Shown: one piece after another, positions 8,022 through 15,723 of the stretch
Numbering within the stretch: the stretch's first letter is position 1
How the letters are laid out: every line of letters begins with the position of its first letter
DNA from: Roseomonas indoligenes
Lineage (GTDB): Bacteria > Pseudomonadota > Alphaproteobacteria > Acetobacterales > Acetobacteraceae
Assembly: GCF_017813365.1 (NCBI RefSeq)
Contig: NZ_JAGIZA010000001.1
Coordinates: 186,001 to 250,000 of the forward strand
Length of the DNA: 64,000 nucleotides
Reading direction: 5' to 3'
Translations under genes and position numbers: made by a program
The notes under the pieces: model-generated
Seen by the model: only the letters and a program-made list of their open reading frames with translations
Database searches by the model: none
Told to the model about the DNA's origin: nothing

Positions 8022-8738
8022 ATGGCCGCCCCCGTCCAACCCGAGCCGAGACGTTTCGCGGAACCCTCGCCGGAGGGTGACAGCGCCTCCCTCATCGCCG
8101 CCCTGCTGGCGGGGAGCGAGGGGGAGCTGGCGGCGGAGCTGGAACCGGCGGTGGAGGCCTTCATCGGCAACGCCGTGTTCCGCTACGTTTCCTCCGAGGC
8201 GCTGGTGGCCATCAGCGTCACGGCGATCTTCTTCGTCCTGGCCGCGGTCGCCCCATACCTGCCGAGCATCACTTGGGCCCTGGCCGCGGCCGGGCTGGTG
8301 CTGATGTGGTACCTCGTCCACTTCGCGCAGGGGCTGGTCTCGGCCTGGCCGCTGGCGCGGGCGCTGTTCCTGCTGCGGGGAGCGCCGGTGTTCCGCTTCG
8401 CCCTCTTCGTCCTGGCCCGCTACGCCATCACCATGCTGGAGGCGAAGATGGAGGAGATTGGCCGCGCCGCCTCCCTCATCCCCCGGTTCGGCATCCGCCT
8501 GGCACGCGTGGTGTACCAGGATGACCGGGACCGCGTGGCTCTGGCCCTGGCGGATGCGCTGGCCCGCCCGGTGCGGCGGGAGCTGCTCTGGACCGCCGCG
8601 CTGGGGCTGTTGCCGATGCTGGTGGTGATGTTCGGGTTCCGCTCCGCCCTAATGTGGAAGGCCGGGCTCTACGGGGTGGCACACATGGCCTGGTACGAGC
8701 TGCTGCTGCTGCCCTTCCGCGGCGGGCTGGGCGGCTAG
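8022..8738 (+). CDS. integral membrane protein, 238 aa, partner of the divergent GTPase
   Basis: The ATG at 8022 is preceded by a strong GGGAGGA at 8004-8010. The N-terminal ~55 residues are acidic and soluble. Two membrane segments follow at about 60-80 and 85-105. A long cytoplasmic or amphipathic stretch (120-190) is followed by a hydrophobic pair near 190-208 and 212-232. No enzyme motif was seen and I do not recognise the family. Its start lies only 19 bases from the start of the DUF697-like GTPase on the other strand, a head-to-head arrangement that suggests a shared role at the membrane. The gene ends before a hairpin at 8755-8774 that it shares with the convergent repeat protein. Confidence 0.75.
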   Translation: MAAPVQPEPRRFAEPSPEGDSASLIAALLAGSEGELAAELEPAVEAFIGNAVFRYVSSEALVAISVTAIFFVLAAVAPYLPSITWALAAAGLVLMWYLVHFAQGLVSAWPLARALFLLRGAPVFRFALFVLARYAITMLEAKMEEIGRAASLIPRFGIRLARVVYQDDRDRVALALADALARPVRRELLWTAALGLLPMLVVMFGFRSALMWKAGLYGVAHMAWYELLLLPFRGGLGG

Positions 8739-8754
8739 ACCGCGGAGCGGAGAA

Positions 8755-8774
8755 GGGCCCGGCGAACCGGGCCC
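8755..8774. terminator. bidirectional hairpin between convergent genes
   Basis: GGGCCCGG (8755-8762), loop CGAA (8763-8766), CCGGGCCC (8767-8774): a perfect 8-bp GC stem with a stable tetraloop, followed by CTCCCTT on the plus strand and TTCTCC on the minus strand. It lies between the stop codons of the membrane protein and the repeat protein. The T-tracts are weak, so efficiency is uncertain. Confidence 0.55.
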
Positions 8775-8783
8775 CTCCCTTCC

Positions 8784-9356
8784 TCAGCGCGTGGCGCGGT
8801 CCACTGCGCGCCCGACGGCGGTGCCGGGCGGGTTGGACGGCGTGCCGTCGGATTGGGACGGATAGGCACCCGAGGTATTGGTGCCCGCCGCGCGGTCCAC
8901 GGCCCGCTCCGCCGCGGTGCCGGGCGGGTTGCTGGCGCCATGCGTCGTGGCCGCGCTGTGTTGTGCCGGGCGGTGCTGCGTCGTGCTGTGCTGCGCGGGG
9001 CGGTGCTGCGCGGGCGGCGTGGTGGCGCGATCGGCCGCACGGCCGACCGCCGTGCCGGGCGGGTTGGCGCGCGTGCCGTCCGACTGCGCGGGATGGGCGC
9101 CGGAGGTGTTGGTGCCCGCGGCGCGGTCCACGGCCCGGCTGGCGGCGGTGCCCGGCGGGTTGGCGCGGGTGCCGTCGGACTGCGAGGGATAGGCGCCGGA
9201 GGTGTTGGTGCCGGCCGCGCGATCCAGGGCGCGGGTGGCGGCCGTGCCGGGCGGGTTGCCGGGCGTGCCATCCGCCGGGGCCGTCGTCTGGGCCTGGGCC
9301 GCCAAGGAGAGCATCGCGGCGGCGGCGGTGCCGAGAAGGGCGAGGCGAGCGATCAT
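8784..9356 (-). CDS. secreted repeat protein (NPPGTA repeats), 190 aa
   Basis: The ATG at 9356 begins a clear signal peptide (MIARLALLGTAAAAMLSLAA, cleavage near AQAQ) and follows AGAAGGA. The mature protein is made of a 32-residue unit with consensus NPPGTAxxRAxDRAAGTNTS then GAYPSQSDGTxx, starting at residues 34, 66, 98, 143 and 175. The third unit is interrupted after DRAT by a His/Gln/Pro-rich insert (residues ~113-142) that contains HRPAQHSTTQ twice. The sequence is of low complexity, lacks hydrophobic core residues, and is probably disordered in the periplasm or outside the cell. I do not recognise a function. A longer in-frame start at 9437 would precede the signal peptide and is unlikely. 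Confidence 0.8.
   Translation of the reverse strand: MIARLALLGTAAAAMLSLAAQAQTTAPADGTPGNPPGTAATRALDRAAGTNTSGAYPSQSDGTRANPPGTAASRAVDRAAGTNTSGAHPAQSDGTRANPPGTAVGRAADRATTPPAQHRPAQHSTTQHRPAQHSAATTHGASNPPGTAAERAVDRAAGTNTSGAYPSQSDGTPSNPPGTAVGRAVDRATR
8787..9257 (-). repeat. tandem 96-bp coding repeats within the secreted protein
   Basis: Units of 96 bp (32 codons) lie at 9162-9257, 9066-9161 and 8835-8930, with an interrupted copy at about 8931-9065 and a truncated copy at 8787-8834. Copies are highly similar in both DNA and protein. The interrupted copy carries a Gln/His-rich expansion. Confidence 0.85.
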
Positions 9357-9499
9357 CGAAGGCGTTCCTTCTATCGGGGAGGCCGTTGGCTGGCCTCCCA
9401 CAACCGGAAGCCTCGCGCCGGGTTGCGCCACCACCATGACGGGGAGAAGGTCACTTCGCGGCAGGCGTGGCGCTTTCGGGGCAGCCGCGCGGGCGTCCC

Positions 9500-10147
9500 T
9501 CAGCCCGGCAGAAAGGGGCGGGACGCCCCCAGCAGCATTTCCAGCCCATGGGCCGGCAGCAGAACCGCCCCGTCCTCGCCCAGTAGCGCCCGCGTGTTCA
9601 CCGCCAGCACGGTGGGATCTCCCATCGCCGCCGCGATCCGCGCGCGCAGCCCGGCATGGGCCTCCGCGCCGGGCTCGGCATGGGTGAGGACGACGAGGAA
9701 GGGGATGCCTGCCCGCCGCAGCGCCTCCGCGAATTCCGCCAGCGTGCCCTCCCCCGCGAAGGCGCGCCCGCCCTCCGCGTTCACCACCAGCCAGACCAGG
9801 TGCGGCCGTCGCGCCGGTCCTGCCTCCGCAATAGCCTCATCCAGCCGCGCCACCTGGGCCGCGCTCTCGGCCGTCTCCAGCCCGCGCGTGTCGCCCAGGG
9901 CAAGGCCAAGGACGGAGTCCCGCCCGTGCCAGCGCGTGCCCGCCGTCACTGGCGCCCCGGCGCCGGAGGGCGCGGCCTCCTCGCCCAGCACCGCGTTCAC
10001 CAGCGCGCTCTTCCCCGCCCCGGTCGGCCCGACGAGCAGGATCCGCCCGCGCCCCGCCGCCCAATCCGGCGGCGCCAGGACCCGCGAACGGAAAAGGCCC
10101 GGGATGGCGCCGCGAAGCGCCCCCCAGGCCCGGTCCAGGATACCCAT
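9500..10147 (-). CDS. short P-loop GTPase, paralogue of the 6572-8002 protein, 215 aa
   Basis: A single G domain with P-loop GPTGAGKSALVNAVLG and G3 GDTRGLE, and TH(AE) where NKxD or the TKAW of the larger paralogue would be. The segments SGAGAPVT, HLVWLVVNAE and GIPFLVVLTHAEPG align with GEGAPVST, HLAWLCVDAA and GVPVILVLTKAWGE of the larger GTPase, so the two are clearly related. This one lacks both the N-terminal helical region and the DUF697-like tail. The start is 5 bases downstream of the TRAP permease stop, making it the likely last gene of the TRAP operon; whether it has any role in transport is unknown. The weak G4 leaves guanine specificity uncertain. Confidence 0.82.
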   Translation of the reverse strand: MGILDRAWGALRGAIPGLFRSRVLAPPDWAAGRGRILLVGPTGAGKSALVNAVLGEEAAPSGAGAPVTAGTRWHGRDSVLGLALGDTRGLETAESAAQVARLDEAIAEAGPARRPHLVWLVVNAEGGRAFAGEGTLAEFAEALRRAGIPFLVVLTHAEPGAEAHAGLRARIAAAMGDPTVLAVNTRALLGEDGAVLLPAHGLEMLLGASRPFLPG

Positions 10148-10152
10148 CGGGG

Positions 10153-11562
10153 TCAGTTGAAGGTGATGGGCGGCGCGTCCTCGCCGGTGTCGGGCATCGG
10201 CACCTCGATCCGGACGCTATTGGGGTCCACGCCCGTTCCCTTGTCGATCCAGTAGGTCACGCTCTCCGGCCAGATGATGACGATGGCCACGAGCGCGAGC
10301 TGGAGCAGCAGCCAGGGAATGGCACCCCAGTAGATGTCGCGGGAGAGGACCGACTTCGGCGCGATGCCCCGCAGGTAGAACAGGGCGAAGCCGAAGGGCG
10401 GGTGCATGAAGCTCGTCTGCAGGTTGATGCAGAGCAGCACGCCGAACCACACGAGGTCGATGCCGAGCTTGGCGGCCACCGGCGCCAGCAGCGGCACGAT
10501 GATGAAGGCGATCTCGAAGAAGTCGAGGAAGAAGGCCAGGAAGAAGACGAAGATGTTGACGGCGAGGAGGAAGCCCACCTGACCGCCGGGCAGGCCGGAG
10601 AGCATGTGCTCCAGCCAGAGCCCGCCATCGACGCCCTGGAACACGAGGGAGAAGACGGTGGAGCCGATGAGGATGAAGATCACCATGGCGGTGATCCGCA
10701 TGGTGTTGGACATCGCTTCCCGGATCAGGACCCAGGAGTAGCGCCCGTTGATCCAGGCCAGCGCCACCGCGCCGACCGCGCCCATGGCACCCGCCTCCGT
10801 CGGCGTCGCCAGCCCCAGGAAGATGGTCCCGAGAACGAGGAAGATGAGGACGATGGAGGGCACCATTCCCTTCATCACGCGCCAGTAGAGCGGCCAGCCG
10901 CGCTCGCCCAGCGCCTCCGCCGGCAGGGCCGGCACCTTGTGGGGCGCGAAGATGGAGACGCCCGCGATAAAGGCCATGAAGAGCAGGATCTGCAGGATCG
11001 AGGGCCCGATCGCGCCCGCGTACATGTCGCCGACCGAGCGGCCGAGCTGGTCGCCCAGCACGATCAGCACGAGGCTGGGCGGGATCACCTGCGTGATGGT
11101 GCCCGACGCCGCGATCACGCCGGTCGCGATCCGCATGTCGTAGCCGTACTTCATCATGATGGGCAGGGAGATCATGCCCATCGCGATGACGGAGGCGGCC
11201 ACCGTGCCGGTGATGGCGCCGAGCACCGCCCCGACGAGGATGACGGCATAGGCAAGCCCGCCCGGGATCTTGCCAAAGAGCTGCCCCGTGCCCTCCAGCA
11301 GGTCCTCCGCCAGCCCGCAACGCTCAAGGATGGCGCCCATCAGGGTGAAGAAGGGGATGGATAGCAGCAGGTCGTTCGACAGCGTGCCGAAGACGCGCAG
11401 CGGCAGGTTGCCGAGATAGGCGGTGGTGAAGAAGCCCAGCTCGATGGAGATGAAGCCGAAGAACAGCCCCACCGCGGCCAGGGAAAAGGCCACGGGGAAG
11501 CCGAGCAGGAGGAAGATCACCAGGCCGCCGAACATCAGCGGCGGCATGTAGTCCGCGTTCAT
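10153..11562 (-). CDS. dctM: TRAP transporter large permease (DctM type), 469 aa
   Basis: Large integral-membrane subunit of a tripartite ATP-independent periplasmic transporter, which couples solute uptake to the ion gradient. About 12 hydrophobic segments run through the length. DctM-family signatures are present: GFPVAFSLA, LLSIPFFTLMGAIL, ITGTVAASVIAMG, GTITQVIPPSLVLIVL and ATPTEAGAMGAVGA. Length is slightly above the family norm (~430) owing to a hydrophilic C-terminal tail ending DAPPITFN. It lies 43 bases downstream of the small permease and is followed by the short GTPase gene. The substrate is set by the binding protein at 12215-13333. Confidence 0.95.
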   Translation of the reverse strand: MNADYMPPLMFGGLVIFLLLGFPVAFSLAAVGLFFGFISIELGFFTTAYLGNLPLRVFGTLSNDLLLSIPFFTLMGAILERCGLAEDLLEGTGQLFGKIPGGLAYAVILVGAVLGAITGTVAASVIAMGMISLPIMMKYGYDMRIATGVIAASGTITQVIPPSLVLIVLGDQLGRSVGDMYAGAIGPSILQILLFMAFIAGVSIFAPHKVPALPAEALGERGWPLYWRVMKGMVPSIVLIFLVLGTIFLGLATPTEAGAMGAVGAVALAWINGRYSWVLIREAMSNTMRITAMVIFILIGSTVFSLVFQGVDGGLWLEHMLSGLPGGQVGFLLAVNIFVFFLAFFLDFFEIAFIIVPLLAPVAAKLGIDLVWFGVLLCINLQTSFMHPPFGFALFYLRGIAPKSVLSRDIYWGAIPWLLLQLALVAIVIIWPESVTYWIDKGTGVDPNSVRIEVPMPDTGEDAPPITFN

Positions 11563-11605
11563 GGAAAGATCCGTCCGGTCGTCGTCTGGTTCACTGGCCA
11601 GGAAA

Positions 11606-12154
11606 TCACTGGAGAGGCCGCTCGTAGTTGACGACCGCCTCGCTCGCCGGCCTCAGCCCGCGCAGCAGCGCGATGCGCTTGATGAGCTCCGAGACGCCCT
11701 GCAGCGTCAGCAGCGCGAAGCCGATCGGCATCAGGATCTTCACCGGCCAGCGCATCAGGCCGCCGGCGTTCTGGCTTCCCTCCCCGCGCTGCCAGCTGTC
11801 CAGGAAGAAGGGCCAGGTCATCCAGGCCAGCAGGATCATGGCCGGCAGCAGGAAGACGATGATGCCGAACACGTCCACCCACAGCCGCCGCCGTTCGGAC
11901 ATGTTGCCGTAGAGGATGTCCACCCGCACGTGCTCGTTCCGGAACAGCGTGTAGGGGGCGCCCAGCATCACCATGCCCGCGAAGAAGTACCACTGCACCT
12001 CAAGCCAGGCATTGGACGAGTAGGAGACGCCGTAGCGCACGAAGGCGTTCCCGGCACTGACGGCACAGGCCAGCAGCGTCAGCCAATCGGCGATCCAGCC
12101 GATCTTCGTGTTCAGGTCGTCCACAAAGCGGCTGAAGGCGAGCAGTGGCTTCAT
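11606..12154 (-). CDS. dctQ: TRAP transporter small permease (DctQ type), 182 aa
   Basis: Small membrane subunit of the TRAP system, with four predicted membrane segments (about residues 18-38, 52-70, 92-112 and 138-158). The family features NAFVRYGVSYSSNAWLEVQWY and FRNEHVRVDI (between TM2 and TM3) are present. It is located between the binding-protein gene and the large permease gene in the usual P-Q-M order. Confidence 0.93.
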   Translation of the reverse strand: MKPLLAFSRFVDDLNTKIGWIADWLTLLACAVSAGNAFVRYGVSYSSNAWLEVQWYFFAGMVMLGAPYTLFRNEHVRVDILYGNMSERRRLWVDVFGIIVFLLPAMILLAWMTWPFFLDSWQRGEGSQNAGGLMRWPVKILMPIGFALLTLQGVSELIKRIALLRGLRPASEAVVNYERPLQ

Positions 12155-12206
12155 CGTATCCGTATTCCTTGGGGTGCCCGGGGGTGTGCCCGGCGGGCGG
12201 CCCTGC

Positions 12207-12226
12207 CGCCGCGCCTAGCGGCGCGG
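12207..12226 (-). other. hairpin at the dctP stop codon
   Basis: GCCGCGCC (12207-12214), loop TAGC, GGCGCGGC (12219-12226): an 8-bp perfect GC stem that includes the dctP stop codon. No T-tract follows. A hairpin at this place between a highly expressed binding-protein gene and its permease genes could protect the upstream mRNA from 3' decay or attenuate transcription; this role is inference. Confidence 0.4.
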
Positions 12227-13333
12227 CTGGGCCGCCTGCTGCTGCTCCTGCGCCTGCATCAGGTAGACGAAGCTGTCATAGGAGTTCTCCGCCACCCGGA
12301 ACCACTGGAGCTGGGTGTCGCGATACGCCTTGAAGTGGTCGTACACCTTCTTGAAGCGCGGGTTCGCCGCCGCCGTCTCGTCGTAGAGCTCGAAGGTAGC
12401 GCGGTAGCAGGCCTGCATCACCTCGCGCGGGAAGGCGCGCAGCTGGGCGCCGCCCGCGATCAGGCGGCGCAGCGCCAGCGGGTTCTGGTTGTCGTACTTG
12501 GCAATGGTCTCAATCGTGGCGTCGCGGCAGGCGCTGGTCAGCGCCTCCTTGTAGAGCGCCGGAAGCTCGTCGTACTTCGCCTTGTTGATGTGAAGCGAGA
12601 GGTTCAGTCCGCCCTCCCACCAGCCCGGGTAGTAGTAGTAGGGCGCCACCCGGTTGAAGCCGAGCTTCTCGTCGTCATAGGGCCCGATCCACTCGGCGGC
12701 GTCGATCGTGCCGCGCTCCAGCGCCGCGTAGATGTCGCCGCCCGCGATCTGCTGCGGCACGGCGCCGAGCTTCTGGATCACGTTGCCCGCGAAGCCGCCG
12801 ATGCGGAACTTCAGGCCGGACAGGTCCTGGACCGTGCGGATCTCCTTGCGGAACCAGCCGCCCATCTGGGCGCCCGTGTTGCCGGCCTGGAAGGAGACCA
12901 TGTTGTAGCTCTCGAAGAACTCCTTCATCACCTCGTGCCCGCCGCCGGCATTCAGCCAGGCGTTCTGTTGGCGGAAGTTCATGCCGAAGGGGACGGTGCC
13001 GTCGAAGGCGAAGGTCGGGTCCTTGCCGGTGAAGTAGTAGGAGGCGGTGTGGGCGCACTCGATGTTGCCCTGCTGCACCGCGTCCACGGTGCCGAAGGCC
13101 GGCACGATCTCGCCGGCCGCAAAGGTGCGGATCTGGAACTTGTTGTCCGTCAGTGCCGCCACGCGCCGCGCCACGACCTCGCCCGCGCCATAGATCGTGT
13201 CCAGGCTCTTGGGGAAGGAGGAGGCCATCCGCCAGCGCAGCTCCGGCGCGGTCTGGGCGATGGCGGGGGCAGCAAGCGTCGTGGCCGCAGCAGCGGCCAG
13301 GGGCGCGCCCGCGACGAAACGGCGGCGGTTCAT
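12215..13333 (-). CDS. dctP: TRAP transporter periplasmic binding protein (DctP type), 372 aa
   Basis: Periplasmic receptor for the TRAP system. It has a Tat-like signal MNRRRFVAGAPLAAAAATTL with cleavage after PAIA. The mature protein begins RWRMASSFPKSLDTIYGAGE and carries the conserved GLKFRIGGFAG substrate-binding strand with the Arg that pairs with a carboxylate, then GGDIYAALERGTIDAAEW. The YYYYPGWWEGG and LNLSLHINKAKYDELP segments place it in the group often annotated for mannitol/chloroaromatic or alpha-keto/lactate ligands, so an organic acid is the likely substrate. The first gene of the dctPQM-GTPase operon; its upstream region is shared with the small gene at 13638. Confidence 0.93.
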   Translation of the reverse strand: MNRRRFVAGAPLAAAAATTLAAPAIAQTAPELRWRMASSFPKSLDTIYGAGEVVARRVAALTDNKFQIRTFAAGEIVPAFGTVDAVQQGNIECAHTASYYFTGKDPTFAFDGTVPFGMNFRQQNAWLNAGGGHEVMKEFFESYNMVSFQAGNTGAQMGGWFRKEIRTVQDLSGLKFRIGGFAGNVIQKLGAVPQQIAGGDIYAALERGTIDAAEWIGPYDDEKLGFNRVAPYYYYPGWWEGGLNLSLHINKAKYDELPALYKEALTSACRDATIETIAKYDNQNPLALRRLIAGGAQLRAFPREVMQACYRATFELYDETAAANPRFKKVYDHFKAYRDTQLQWFRVAENSYDSFVYLMQAQEQQQAAQPRR

Positions 13334-13637
13334 CGGATGTTTGGCTCCCGGTATGGCCCGTCGGACGCGGGCGTTCCTTTCGCCCCTTAACCTTCCCTGG
13401 GCCCTCTGCCTAGCACTGATCGCGCGCGCGCGAGGAGGCGGGGCGTTACGCTGTGGTCATGCGGACCGCCGCGGCGGGTTCCCTGCCGCCCGCGCGTGCC
13501 CGGCCCCGGCAGAAATCGCCCGGGCTTTGGGGAAGCGCGTTGAAGCGATGGACTGTTCATTCTTCGTTCATGCGAGGCCGGGAATGCTGTGCGGGCCGGA
13601 AGAGCCGGCGATCCCTCAGGACGAGACCGGAACGCCT
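13334..13637. other. 304-base intergenic region between dctP and a small gene
   Basis: Divergent intergenic region. It holds the ribosome-binding region of dctP (GGGAGCC), a GC-rich central part with a CG-alternating run (GCGCGCGCGCGAGGAGG, about 13418-13440) and, nearer the right end, a GTTC-N7-GTTC direct repeat at 13555-13569. I see no convincing extra protein and no RNA gene. Confidence 0.5.
13555..13569 (+). promoter_or_regulatory. candidate LexA (SOS) operator
   Basis: GTTC-ATTCTTC-GTTC matches exactly the alphaproteobacterial LexA box, GTTC-N7-GTTC. It lies 68 bases before the ATG at 13638 and just after a TTGAAG hexamer at 13540-13545, as expected of an operator overlapping a promoter. 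About one such match is expected by chance in a window of this size on both strands, so the intergenic placement is the main support. Confidence 0.4.
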
Positions 13638-13832
13638 ATGTCCCCCTCCGCCTCCCCCCGCATCCTGCACCCCATCCACTCCGCCGCCCTGCTCGAAGGG
13701 CCGGCCGGCGTGGCGCTGCACCTGCACGGCATCGACGGCGTGCTGACCCAGGTGCCCCTGACCTTCGCCGCGCTGCGCGAGATCGCGGCCCTGGCCGGCG
13801 CCGCCACCGCCCGGCCCGCTTCCCGGGACTGA
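13638..13832 (+). CDS. small hypothetical protein, 64 aa
   Basis: Short reading frame from an ATG at 13638 to a TGA at 13832. The protein (MSPSASPRILHPIHSAALL then EGPAGVALHLHGIDGVLTQV and a helix FAALREIAALAGA) has balanced composition with plausible strands and one helix, unlike antisense noise in this GC-rich DNA. No family recognised. It stands alone between the divergent TRAP operon and the convergent hybrid kinase (7-base gap between stops). A possible LexA box upstream would make it SOS-inducible; this is unproven. Confidence 0.5.
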   Translation: MSPSASPRILHPIHSAALLEGPAGVALHLHGIDGVLTQVPLTFAALREIAALAGAATARPASRD

Positions 13833-13839
13833 ACGGGCC

Positions 13840-15723
13840 TCAGCCCAGCAGCACCGCCACGTGCTCGGCCAGTTCCGCCTGGCGATAGGGCTTGTGCAGC
13901 ACGGGGATGCCGGCCGCGAGCGCCGCCAACTCCGCATAGCCCGTCACCAGCAGGATCGGCAGGTCGGGCCGCATCGCGCGCGCCCGCTCGGAGAGTTCGG
14001 CCCCCGTCATGCGCGGCATGGCGAAGTCCGCCACCATCAGCCGGACGGAGGGATCGCTCTCCAGCACGCGCAGGGCGGAGATTCCGTCATCCGCCTCCAC
14101 GGTCTCGTGGCCGAGATCGGCCAGGAAGCCGGCCGTCACCTCGCGCACGGTGGCATCGTCGTCCACCACCAGCACGCGCACCGGCTCCCGCGCCGGCGCC
14201 ACCTCCTGCGCTTCGCCATTGGCCTGCGCTGCCGCTCCGTCCGCCGCGGGCAGGTAGAGGGCGACGCGCGTGCCCTGCCCGGGCCGGCTGTCGATGGTCA
14301 GCCCGCCGCCGGATTGCTGGACCAGGCCGTAGACCATGGGCAGGCCCAGCCCCGTGCCCTTGCCCACGTCCTTCGTGGTGAAGAAAGGCTCGAAGACGCG
14401 CGCCAGCACCTCCGGCGTCATGCCCGTGCCCGTGTCGGAGACCGTGACGCGCACGTAGGAGCCCGCCGGCAGGTCGGGCACCTGCTCCGCCGCCACCGTC
14501 ACCTCCTCGGTCGCGATGGTGATGGCGCCGCCGTTCGGCATGGCGTCCCGCGCATTGATGCAGAGGTTCAGCAGCGCCAGTTCCAGCTGCTCCGGGTCCA
14601 CCGTCGCCGTTACCGGTTCCGGCGCCAGCCGCCGGCGCACCTCCACCGTGGTTCCGTTCGGCCCGGCCAGGCTGCGCGCCAGCAGGTCCCCCATGCCGAG
14701 GACAAGCTGGTTCACGGAGACGGTCCGCAGCGCCAGCTCGTTCCGGCGGGAGAAAGCGAGAAGGCGCCGCGTCAGCGCCGAGCCCCGTTCCGCCGCCATG
14801 GTGGCGTTCCGCAGCAGCCGTTGCAGCCCGGGATCCTCCCCCACCCGCCGTCCGGCAAGCTGCAGGCTGCCAAGGATAGCGGTGAGGAGATTGTTGAAGT
14901 CGTGCGCGACGCCGCCGGCCATGGTGCCGAGGGCCTGCATCTTGTCCGCCTGGCGCAGGCGCCCCTCCATCTGGCGCGCCTCCGTCACGTCGCGCCCGAT
15001 CGTCACCAGCACGCCGTCGCCCAGCGCCACGCGGCTTACCTGCATCCAGCGGACCGCGCCCTCCGCCTCGCCCGGTTCCTCCACAAGTTCGGAAACGGCG
15101 CCCTCCGCCAGCGCGCCCGCCTCGGCCCGCGCCAGCCGCGCCGCCGCCTCATCGGAGAGGAGCTCGGATTCGCGCCGGCCGAGAAGGGACTCGACCGTGC
15201 CGCCCAGCGCCGCCGCCCTAGCGCCGTTCAGGCGGATGAAACGCCCCGCCGCATCCTTGAAGGAGAGCTGCTCCGGCAGATTCTCCAGCAGCCCGCGCAT
15301 CAGGGCGCGCTCCGTCTCCAGCGCGTGGCGCAGCGCGTAGCGGTCCCGCGCGGCCGTAACCATGGAGAGCAGCGCCGCCGGCTCCCAGGGCTTGGCGGCA
15401 TAGCCGGCGATGCGGCCGCGATTCACCGCGCCCACCACCGCCTCCAACTCGGCATATCCCGTCAGCAGCAGCGCCTCGGCATCGGAATAGGACCGCGCCC
15501 GTTCCAGGAAGGCGTCGCCCGTCAGCCCGGGCATGCGCTGGTCCGAGAGGATGACGGCCGGGCGCAACCCGCCCGCCAGCATCCCCAGCGCCTCCTCCGG
15601 CCGGGTGGTAGAGACGACGTCGAATTCGTCCTCCAGCAGGTCGGTGAGGGCGGTCAGGATCTCGGCCTCGTCATCGACGAGGAGGATCGTGGCGCGCCCG
15701 CCCGGAACGGCCTCTTCCGTCAC
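13840..15723 (-). CDS. hybrid histidine kinase, REC-PAS-HisKA-HATPase-REC, 627 aa
   Basis: Cytoplasmic two-component protein without membrane segments. Domains in order: receiver 1 (residues ~12-128, acceptor Asp61 in ILSDQRMPG, Lys111 in AAKPWEP); a PAS domain (~140-250, LENLPEQLSFKDAAGRFI); HisKA with His274 in GGVAHDFNNLL; HATPase_c with NLCINARDAMPNGG and GTGLGLPMVYG; and a C-terminal receiver with Asp566 in VADFAMPRMTG and Lys in LHKPY. The N-terminal receiver means its kinase activity can be set by another phosphodonor; CheA at 18543 is the obvious candidate. The GTG start at 15723 overlaps the stop of the preceding kinase gene (GTGA), so translation is coupled. Last gene of the chemosensory operon. 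Confidence 0.92.
   Translation of the reverse strand: MTEEAVPGGRATILLVDDEAEILTALTDLLEDEFDVVSTTRPEEALGMLAGGLRPAVILSDQRMPGLTGDAFLERARSYSDAEALLLTGYAELEAVVGAVNRGRIAGYAAKPWEPAALLSMVTAARDRYALRHALETERALMRGLLENLPEQLSFKDAAGRFIRLNGARAAALGGTVESLLGRRESELLSDEAAARLARAEAGALAEGAVSELVEEPGEAEGAVRWMQVSRVALGDGVLVTIGRDVTEARQMEGRLRQADKMQALGTMAGGVAHDFNNLLTAILGSLQLAGRRVGEDPGLQRLLRNATMAAERGSALTRRLLAFSRRNELALRTVSVNQLVLGMGDLLARSLAGPNGTTVEVRRRLAPEPVTATVDPEQLELALLNLCINARDAMPNGGAITIATEEVTVAAEQVPDLPAGSYVRVTVSDTGTGMTPEVLARVFEPFFTTKDVGKGTGLGLPMVYGLVQQSGGGLTIDSRPGQGTRVALYLPAADGAAAQANGEAQEVAPAREPVRVLVVDDDATVREVTAGFLADLGHETVEADDGISALRVLESDPSVRLMVADFAMPRMTGAELSERARAMRPDLPILLVTGYAELAALAAGIPVLHKPYRQAELAEHVAVLLG

Noticed and set aside
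8787-9257. Possible CRISPR array
   Set aside because: The repeats are 96-bp coding units with no spacers and translate to a secreted repeat protein.
13418-13440. CG-alternating run as Z-DNA or origin-like element
   Set aside because: Short and consistent with local base composition; no DnaA boxes or AT-rich unwinding region nearby.
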